Source of the DNA: SABY01 sp964523795
GTDB taxonomy: Bacteria > Bacteroidota > Bacteroidia > Bacteroidales > 4484-276
NCBI GenBank assembly: GCA_964523795.1
Contig: CAZGAO010000013.1
Location: 1 to 64,000, forward strand
Length of the DNA stretch: 64,000 nt
Reading direction: 5' to 3'
Shown here: one piece after another, positions 58,244 to 64,000 of the stretch
Position numbering within the stretch: position 1 is the stretch's first letter
How the letters are laid out: the number at the start of each line of letters is the position of its first letter
Position numbers and translations under genes: made by a program
The notes under the pieces: generated by a model
Databases searched by the model: none
What the model was told of the DNA's origin: nothing
Seen by the model: the letters and a program-made list of their open reading frames with translations, nothing else

Positions 58244-59578
58244 TTAAATCAACTTCCCATTTTCTATACGAATTTTCCCATCGGCAATTACAATTTCTGG
58301 ATGGCCGATTGTCGGAAAACCCTCATAAATATTCAGATCACAATTTTGATGATGGCTTTGGCTTGAAATGATATTTGCTGTTTTGGGATTCCAGATTAGC
58401 AAATCGGCATTTGCACCTTCGGCAAGAATTCCTTTTTGGGGAAATAGCCCAAAAATTTGTGAAGCCCGGGTCGAAGTGAGATCAACGAAACGTTGCAGGT
58501 TGATTTTGTTTTTCAGATAGCCATAGCTAAACAGCAAAGCCAAACGATGCTCGATGCCACCGGCACCATTGGGGATTTTCCGAAAATCTGATTTCCCAAC
58601 CATTTTTTGTTTAAGCATAAAGGGACAATGATCGGTACCCACCGTTGCAATACTGCCCTTTGCCAATGCTTCCCACAGGGCTTCATTATCCGTAGTGGTG
58701 CGCAGCGGCGGACTCATTACAAAGGCGGCAGCCTTTTCAAAATCCAGATCATATTTTGATTTATCCAGGAGTAAATACTGAGGGCAGGTTTCGGCATAGA
58801 CCTGCTGGCCGTTTTTTTGCGCTTCCTTAATATGCGCCAGCGAAAGTAGCGATGAAACATGCACAATATAGATGGGGCACTTTGCTTTTTTGGCCAGCGC
58901 AATGGCCGTTTTTACGGCTTCGGCTTCCAGTTCGGGTGGCCGCGACATGAGGTGAGCTTTGGCCGCAGGCATTTCGCGCTGGGCATATTGATGCCGCAAA
59001 CGCTCGATTGCATCTCCATCTTCGCAGTGCAGCATTACCAGGCCGCCAGCTTTTCCCACCACCAGCATAACCTTAAACAAATCATCATCATCGAGGCCAA
59101 TGTTGTTTTTGTAGGCCATGTAGCATTTAAACGATTTTATCCCGTACTCATGGACGCACTCCAGGATTTCGTCAGCGGTGCTATCGCGCCATTCCACCGG
59201 ACTTACGTGGAAATAGGTGGCGATAAGCGATGAAGCGGCTTCGGCCTTTCGCTCCACAAGTGCATCCACCAGCGACTGTCCGCGATGGGGCGTTACAAAA
59301 TCGATAAGGGTGGTGGTGCCCCCGAAAAGTGCGGCGCGTGAGCCACTGTAAAAATCATCGGACGAAAAGCCTGCGGGGGTGGGCAAATGTAAATGCACGT
59401 GCGGGTCGATGCCTCCCGGAAAAATATAACGATCGCTGGCATCGATCACTCGTGTTTGCGAAACCGCCACTTTTAGGTTTTTACCTACCTGAGCAATGTG
59501 GCCATTTTGGATGAGGATATCCAAAATCTGACTGTTATCCGGGTTAATGATATTTCCATTTTTGATAAGGATTTCCAT
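58244..59578 (-). CDS. hydA: Dihydropyrimidinase/hydantoinase
   Basis: This 444-residue cyclic-amidohydrolase ring-opens dihydropyrimidines or hydantoins. Metal ligands: H60 and H62 (GIDPHVHLH), the carbamylated lysine K151 (KSFKCYMAYK), H184 (VMLHCEDGD), H240 (IYIVHVSS) and D316 (GTDHCPF). All are intact. SPPLRT near 289-294 fits the dihydropyrimidinase group rather than dihydroorotase. It lies in a cluster with ssnA and an xdhD-like gene on the same strand, as in E. coli. A -7-like TACCTTTG lies just upstream (59607-59614, minus). Confidence 0.9.
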   Translation of the reverse strand: MEILIKNGNIINPDNSQILDILIQNGHIAQVGKNLKVAVSQTRVIDASDRYIFPGGIDPHVHLHLPTPAGFSSDDFYSGSRAALFGGTTTLIDFVTPHRGQSLVDALVERKAEAASSLIATYFHVSPVEWRDSTADEILECVHEYGIKSFKCYMAYKNNIGLDDDDLFKVMLVVGKAGGLVMLHCEDGDAIERLRHQYAQREMPAAKAHLMSRPPELEAEAVKTAIALAKKAKCPIYIVHVSSLLSLAHIKEAQKNGQQVYAETCPQYLLLDKSKYDLDFEKAAAFVMSPPLRTTTDNEALWEALAKGSIATVGTDHCPFMLKQKMVGKSDFRKIPNGAGGIEHRLALLFSYGYLKNKINLQRFVDLTSTRASQIFGLFPQKGILAEGANADLLIWNPKTANIISSQSHHQNCDLNIYEGFPTIGHPEIVIADGKIRIENGKLI

Positions 59579-59659
59579 TGTTCCTGTTTTTTTAAAGCTT
59601 GTGGAACAAAGGTAATAATAATGGATGATGCCAGGCTATGGAAAGACTTTTGGAGAAAT

Positions 59660-60214
59660 TTATACAATCTCTAAATCACTTATTTTTAATTTGAATCGAC
59701 TATTCTTCATTGTTCCTAATGTTGATTTAATATGATTTACCGTTTCCTTTTTTAAAAATGGAGGAATCAAATCATTAAAATCAATTCCAAAAAGTCGGTG
59801 AATTACAATAATATCATCTCTCGAAAATGGCCGAACCCCATTCATCAACTCTGACATGTAATTCGGCCGATGACCCAATAATTTAGCCAAATCCTTTTGT
59901 GCGATTTCATTTTCTTTCAATTTGGCCTTAATTAACTGTTTTCGATTTTGCAAAAATAAAGACTCCGCACATACAATTCTTTCCGCCAAATCACTTTCTG
60001 TAATTTGGTTTTCTGTAATTTCGGATTCATTATTCCAATGCTTTGATTCATATTTTTCGATTAGCGACAATAAATGAGAACGAACAGGTTCTAACGAACG
60101 ATCTTCCTTCACCATCCATCTTAACTTCCCGTGAATTGATGTTGCACGCTCAAAATCAAGCTCGTTATTCAATTCATCAATTATCAATATCTTATCAATT
60201 TCTAATCTATCCAT
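59660..60214 (-). CDS. Orphan HigA-like Xre-family regulator
   Basis: With the ATG at 60212-60214 it is 184 residues. The C-terminal part, AQKDLAKLLGHRPNYMSELMNGVRPFSRDDIIVIHRLFGIDF, is an Xre helix-turn-helix. The N-terminal ELDFERATSIHGKL and SHLLSLIEKYESKHW recall the HigA antitoxin. No HigB toxin gene is nearby: upstream is the YgjV-GNAT gene and downstream hydA. The gene is much more A+T-rich than its neighbours, suggesting transfer. It could regulate the purine cluster or be left from a toxin-antitoxin pair. The upstream gene's stop (60250) overlaps a longer start of this frame. Confidence 0.75.
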   Translation of the reverse strand: MDRLEIDKILIIDELNNELDFERATSIHGKLRWMVKEDRSLEPVRSHLLSLIEKYESKHWNNESEITENQITESDLAERIVCAESLFLQNRKQLIKAKLKENEIAQKDLAKLLGHRPNYMSELMNGVRPFSRDDIIVIHRLFGIDFNDLIPPFLKKETVNHIKSTLGTMKNSRFKLKISDLEIV

Positions 60215-60249
60215 GCTATTTAATTTTTCCGTGATTACGCAACCAGGTT

Positions 60250-60885
60250 TCAATTGTCCCCCGCCGGAAAGTCTTTTACATAAAGCCCATCTGCATTTTT
60301 TTGGAAGCCTACACGCTTCAGATATTTTTCGTGTTTGGGACTGCCGCAGTCGCAGATGGCCCGGCGATAACCGGCTTTTACAAAACTGGCCTGCAAGCCC
60401 TGATAGAGAAACTTACCATTGCGGAAATCGCGATATTGAGGCACCACATAGTCTAAGCCTACTTTTAAAGTGTGGTCGCCCTGGCGGTGGGCAAGAAAAA
60501 TACCGGCCACATTGGTGTTGCGCAAAACAAAAAAACTAACCGTATTCATTTCGGGTTTGTAAACAAAGCCCGGAAAGGATTTTTGGATTTCTTTGTGATG
60601 AAAATCCAGAAACTTGAGCAGATACCTGTTGTCGCTTCGAATTTCGAGGATGTCGAAAAAATATTGCCGATTATAGATTTTAAACAGATAATAAAGATCG
60701 ACAGTTATGATGAAACCATTGAGGGCAGCCACCGGCCAGGCTTCAATTAAAAAACCATAAGTAGCAAAGGTAGATGCCCCTGCCAGATTTATCCATCGGA
60801 AACGGAGGATGGAGTTCATGGTCATCGAAACGGCAATAATGACGGATGCCGCAAAGCCAATGTATTGAAGAATACTTTGATCCAT
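60250..60885 (-). CDS. YgjV-like membrane protein fused to a GNAT-like domain
   Basis: This 211-residue protein has three or four hydrophobic segments at 5-25, 33-52 and 54-72, typical of YgjV-family proteins (QYIGFAASVIIAVSMTMNSILRFRWINLAGASTFATYGFLI). The second half looks like a GNAT acyl-CoA transferase: VSFFVLRNTNVAGIFLA, then VGLDYVVPQYRDFRNGKFLYQGL and GSPKHEKYLKRVGFQKNADGLYVKDF. It sits between ssnA and the orphan regulator. The fusion is not one I know from the purine cluster. Function unknown. Confidence 0.7.
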   Translation of the reverse strand: MDQSILQYIGFAASVIIAVSMTMNSILRFRWINLAGASTFATYGFLIEAWPVAALNGFIITVDLYYLFKIYNRQYFFDILEIRSDNRYLLKFLDFHHKEIQKSFPGFVYKPEMNTVSFFVLRNTNVAGIFLAHRQGDHTLKVGLDYVVPQYRDFRNGKFLYQGLQASFVKAGYRRAICDCGSPKHEKYLKRVGFQKNADGLYVKDFPAGDN

Positions 60886-60922
60886 AGAATTAAATATCAG
60901 TGAGGAAATGAAAACGCCGATT

Positions 60923-62212
60923 TTATCGTCCTGTTGCCTGCTGCATTTTAGCCCAAAGCCTGGTGGCTTGCTCGCGGGTAAATCTTAAAACTTCGTCTTC
61001 ATCTACGTTCTGCACTTTCTTTTCCCTTACAATGAATTTTCCTTTTGCAATAACATCACTGACATGATTGGAGCTAAGCCCGAAAATAAAATGCCCCAGG
61101 AAATTATTCGCGTTAAAGGGCGTGGGTGAATCATAATCCAGGATTACCAGATTGTTCTCCCCATCGCCTTCAAAATCATTTTGTGCCAGATAGCGATGCA
61201 CATTCCTGAAACGCTGATAGGCCGATGGAAAGTTGATATTGTCGTGATTCTGACCTGTAAAAAATGCGCTCTGGGCACTGCGCAACATGTCGCTATGCAT
61301 GCCATCAGTTCCCATAAAAATGCGCTCACCCAGTTTTGACCCGTCAAAATATCCCACCTTATTATTCAAATTGCTTTCGATATTTTCTACCACCCAGGTT
61401 TTGGAATTCCTAAGCAGCTCGGCTTCCTTGCTGTCGAGATGGAGGCAGTGCGCCAGGATAGTTTTGGATGAATCCAGAAAACCAAAATCCTGCAAGCGCT
61501 CAATCACCCTTTTGCCGTATGTTTTCTGGCAATGTTGCTGATCGTATTTATCCTCAGCCACATGGATATGAACGCCCGAATTATGCTTTTGCATCAGTTC
61601 GCCCGCTTGTTTCATGCTTTGGTCGCCCAGCGTAAATGAGGCGTGCAAGCCTACCAGCCCCTGATTATTTTTTAGATAGTTATCGGTTTCTTCGATTCCC
61701 TGTGCAGCTTTTCCGGCACCATCACGGTCGCTTATTTCGTAGCAGAGCAGATGGCTCAGCCCAACGCGCTCGAAAGCCTTGGCAATAATTTCGAGCGAGC
61801 CACCGATGGCATTGGGCGAGGCGTGGTGGTCGATAACAAAGGTGGAGCCTGCCTTGGCGCAGGCCAAAGCGGTGGCCAGGGCACTGGCTTCGATCATATC
61901 CTTATCGAGGGCACTGTCGAGCGTCCACCAGATATATTGCAAAACTTCCCGGAAGTTCTCCGGGTTTTTGGCCGGAGCACCCATGCCCCGCGACAAAGCC
62001 GAATAGACATGATGATGCCCAACCGCAAAGGATTTGCTAACATACTTGCCCTTGCAATCAATTTGCTGAATTGGAATTTTGGATTCTGCAATGATTTTCG
62101 GATCAGGATTCAGAATTATTTTGCATTTCAGCCCTTCTTCTACAAGGATATCTGCCGGGGTAAAATCCAACGTTTCCCAGTTGATGAATGTCGTATTTTT
62201 AAGTAAGATCAT
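60923..62212 (-). CDS. ssnA: SsnA-type amidohydrolase (aminohydrolase)
   Basis: This 429-residue amidohydrolase of the SsnA/ATZ-TRZ class has metal ligands in AVGHHHVYSALSRGM (H66, H68), HIHVAEDKYD, LAHCLHL and the catalytic Asp in MGTDGMHSD. The motif FVIDHHASPNAIGGSLEII closely matches E. coli SsnA. The exact reaction is unresolved; it is probably deamination of a purine derivative. It lies next to the molybdenum-hydroxylase gene on the same strand, as in the enterobacterial ygf cluster. Confidence 0.85.
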   Translation of the reverse strand: MILLKNTTFINWETLDFTPADILVEEGLKCKIILNPDPKIIAESKIPIQQIDCKGKYVSKSFAVGHHHVYSALSRGMGAPAKNPENFREVLQYIWWTLDSALDKDMIEASALATALACAKAGSTFVIDHHASPNAIGGSLEIIAKAFERVGLSHLLCYEISDRDGAGKAAQGIEETDNYLKNNQGLVGLHASFTLGDQSMKQAGELMQKHNSGVHIHVAEDKYDQQHCQKTYGKRVIERLQDFGFLDSSKTILAHCLHLDSKEAELLRNSKTWVVENIESNLNNKVGYFDGSKLGERIFMGTDGMHSDMLRSAQSAFFTGQNHDNINFPSAYQRFRNVHRYLAQNDFEGDGENNLVILDYDSPTPFNANNFLGHFIFGLSSNHVSDVIAKGKFIVREKKVQNVDEDEVLRFTREQATRLWAKMQQATGR

Positions 62213-62652
62213 AATTTATATTTATTTGGCTTATTAACAAACTTCAAACATATTGATAATTATATTTTTAGATTTTTTTTTTGTAACTAATCAGTCGATC
62301 CCCAACGGGGAATAGTGAGGCTTTGTGTTAATTTAAACTACAATACTGAATCCACTACGTGGAATCCGCCATAGGTGATCGAGTATTGAAGCAAGCCCAA
62401 TTGTGTGCGCAATCTGGAATATTTCAATCATGACAATCATATCCTGTTTTTGTTAAGCGGCAGAGCCGCGCAATCTTTGTAGAAAAAAAAGTGCCTCGAA
62501 ACCATGTAAGGTGCAAAGCACCGAAATATTATTATCCTGATTTTTTCAGCAAACCCTAACTATCAACTAATAATGCCGAGCTTCGCCCGAGCATCCACGA
62601 AAAATTAAAAAAAAACGAAGATTTTTTATTTTTCGGGACTATTAACAAATAA
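62213..62652. other. Gene-free stretch before the molybdenum hydroxylase gene
   Basis: It shows several small hairpins (CCCCAACGGGG near 62298, GCGGCAGAGCCGC near 62458) and the family B fragment B4 (62563-62650) with GCCGAGCTTCGCCCGAGC. No gene is visible. Confidence 0.6.
62563..62650. repeat. Family B fragment B4
   Basis: AATGCCGAGCTTCGCCCGAGCATCCACGAAAAATTAAAA and TTTTTCGGGACTAT match the left portion of B1 at 9452-9522. It is truncated and directly abuts the molybdenum hydroxylase stop. Confidence 0.6.
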
Positions 62653-64000
62653 CTATTTCCTTTTCAGCGGCAGCTTCGTGCGTTTTATTCCGTCAAAAGC
62701 ATAAAAGGCGTTGGCCACAGCCGCCGCGGTAGGCACCAGGCCAATCTCGCCAATGCCTTTGGCACCATAAGGGCCAACGGGATCTTTTACCTCTACCATC
62801 TTCACCACAATTTCCGGGGTCTCATGGGCACGCAGGATTCCCAAATCCCGCATTTTCTCGCTCACCAAAAATCCATCCTCCATGGGCAGGTCTTCTGTAA
62901 GTGCATAACCCAAACCCATGTGAACGCCGCCTTCCACCTGGCCTTCAAATAGCATGGGATTCATAATTTTTCCTCCATCGTGGGCGGCCACCATTTTTTC
63001 GATCTGGCCTTTCTCATTCAAAATGCACAACTGGGCGGCATAGCCATACGAGTAATGAATCACCGGTTCTTCCACCTCCGCGCCAGGCTTAGTGGTCCAG
63101 TCGCAGATGTATTGCCCTCGGTAGCTTTTTCCGGCCAAAGTTGCTAAAGGCTGTGTTTTCAGGTCTTCTTTCAGAGCTTTTGCAGCATCGATTACCGCCA
63201 GCCCCACCAGTGCCGTTGCCCGCGATGAAGTAGTCATGCCGGTTTTAATTTGTGCTTCGGTGTCAACAGCTACTTCAATAATTTCGGGATCAATACCGGA
63301 TTCTTCGCAGAGGGTTTGCAGAGCCATGTTGTGAACGCCTTGACCCATCTCTGTCCAGCCATGTTTGAGTATGATTTTCTTTTCAGTAATGATTTCGATG
63401 ATGACTTTGGATTCGTCGATCATGCCGTTGCCCACGCCCGAATTTTTGATGGCGCAGGCCAGGCCGGTAAATTTATTTTTGTAAAAATCTTCTTTTACCG
63501 CCTCCAGCGAGGCGCGGATGCCCACGCCAAATACTTTTTGTCCGGTACTGGTACGCAGACCATCCACCAGGGCATTGTCGTAGCGGAACTTCCAGCGGTC
63601 GAAACCGGCCTGGTAGCAAATATCGTCGATGCAGCTTTCTAAGGCAAAGCACACCTGGTTGGCACCAAAGCCGCGCATGGCTCCCGAGGGGATGTTGTTG
63701 GTATAAACGGTTTTGGCTTCGATGTCCACCGCCGGAATAAAATAGCCCCCGGCGGCATGACCGGCCACACGTTCCATCACCTTCATGCCCACCGAGGCAT
63801 AAGCTCCGGTATCGCCTACAGCTCTTAGTTTGAGTGCGGTCAATTTTCCGTTTTTATCGGCAGCCACTTTTATATCCATAAAAACAGGATGCCGCTTGGC
63901 ATGAAGCCGGAAGGATTCGGGGCGGGTGAGGGTAATCTTTACCGGTTTTTTCATCAGATAAGCAAACAAGGCCGTTTGCCCCTGTACGCTCAAATCTTCT
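62653..64000 (-). CDS. XdhD-like molybdenum hydroxylase, large-subunit C-terminal part, N-terminus beyond window
   Basis: About 449 codons are open to the right edge; the reading enters in mid-protein (EDLSVQGQTALFAYL), so any apparent start near 63993 is false. It matches xanthine-dehydrogenase large subunits: TYTNNIPSGAMRGFGANQVCFALES with the catalytic Arg region, GWTEMGQGVHNMALQ for pterin binding, and near the end VGPYGAKGIGEIGLVPTAAAVANA with the catalytic Glu of GIGE. With ssnA and hydA it suggests the selenium-dependent type (XdhD). Substrate: purine or a related heterocycle. The small FAD and iron-sulfur parts may be fused upstream or be separate genes. Confidence 0.8.
   Translation of the reverse strand, partial: EDLSVQGQTALFAYLMKKPVKITLTRPESFRLHAKRHPVFMDIKVAADKNGKLTALKLRAVGDTGAYASVGMKVMERVAGHAAGGYFIPAVDIEAKTVYTNNIPSGAMRGFGANQVCFALESCIDDICYQAGFDRWKFRYDNALVDGLRTSTGQKVFGVGIRASLEAVKEDFYKNKFTGLACAIKNSGVGNGMIDESKVIIEIITEKKIILKHGWTEMGQGVHNMALQTLCEESGIDPEIIEVAVDTEAQIKTGMTTSSRATALVGLAVIDAAKALKEDLKTQPLATLAGKSYRGQYICDWTTKPGAEVEEPVIHYSYGYAAQLCILNEKGQIEKMVAAHDGGKIMNPMLFEGQVEGGVHMGLGYALTEDLPMEDGFLVSEKMRDLGILRAHETPEIVVKMVEVKDPVGPYGAKGIGEIGLVPTAAAVANAFYAFDGIKRTKLPLKRK

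Noticed and set aside
63991..63993. Apparent TTG start of the molybdenum hydroxylase near the right edge
   Set aside because: The codons before it (E, D) continue the conserved EDLSVQGQTALFAYL block, so the true start lies outside the window.
1..64000. CRISPR arrays, tRNA and rRNA genes
   Set aside because: I scanned the intergenic regions for regularly spaced repeats, T-loop sequences and ribosomal RNA landmarks and found none. The direct repeats seen are too few and irregular for a CRISPR array.

Overview
The window reads as a chromosomal piece of an anaerobic or facultatively anaerobic member of the Bacteroidota, probably near the Bacteroidales. The evidence is a short Rpb6-type RNA polymerase omega protein in the order bamD-rpoZ-coaBC-porD-recN, type IX secretion (T9SS) C-terminal sorting domains, a serine-palmitoyltransferase-like enzyme, promoters of the TTTG-N19-TAnnTTTG type, and little use of Shine-Dalgarno sequences. 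I see no rRNA, tRNA, CRISPR array or intact insertion sequence. The species cannot be named from the sequence.

Layout. 1-1661 is the N-terminal part of a type IIG-like restriction-methylase that runs off the left edge and carries three palindromic insertions in its reading frame. 1.8-9.2 kb holds a metal-efflux transporter and a complete minus-strand operon for an NAD-linked [NiFe] hydrogenase (hoxF-U-Y-H, a maturation protease and a dihydroorotate-dehydrogenase-like protein), with a consensus promoter and a candidate operator. 9.4-26 kb is mostly housekeeping: truA, a secreted M14 carboxypeptidase, an acetyltransferase, a cyclophilin, MerR and M23 proteins, alaS, flavodoxin, kdsA, an aminotransferase, a glycosyltransferase and fabI. 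26.8-31.8 kb is the envelope/RNA polymerase/CoA/T9SS/recN block. 32-34.2 kb has the sphingolipid-type synthase and an unknown membrane protein. 34.4-37.7 kb is a five-gene module (PHP, DRTGG, an Fe-hydrogenase-like iron-sulfur protein, an RsbW-like ATPase, DRTGG). From family knowledge this type of module usually sits beside [FeFe]-hydrogenases, but no catalytic [FeFe]-hydrogenase is present here. 38-44 kb has ilvE, a PstS-like protein, parE and a lipoprotein protease. 44-50 kb holds two large tandem arylsulfotransferase-like T9SS cargo proteins. 50-58 kb has a PAS/GAF histidine kinase, a double universal stress protein, a GT2 fusion protein, an E2 acyltransferase and an exonuclease. 58.2 kb to the right edge is a purine/hydantoin catabolic cluster (hydA, ssnA, xdhD-like) with an orphan HigA-like regulator and a YgjV-GNAT fusion between its enzymes.

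Genes that work together. The Hox proteins form one NAD-coupled hydrogenase. The PHP-DRTGG-HsfB-like module could sense or tune hydrogen or redox metabolism, which is inference. hydA, ssnA and the molybdenum hydroxylase match the enterobacterial ygf/xdh purine-salvage cluster in gene content. PorD and BamD serve outer-membrane export of cargo such as the arylsulfotransferases.

The intergenic space is rich in repeats. At least four families of small non-coding elements recur, several with terminal inverted repeats and long perfect hairpins whose arms differ between copies but still pair. These families and the in-frame palindromes are the least explained structures in the window.
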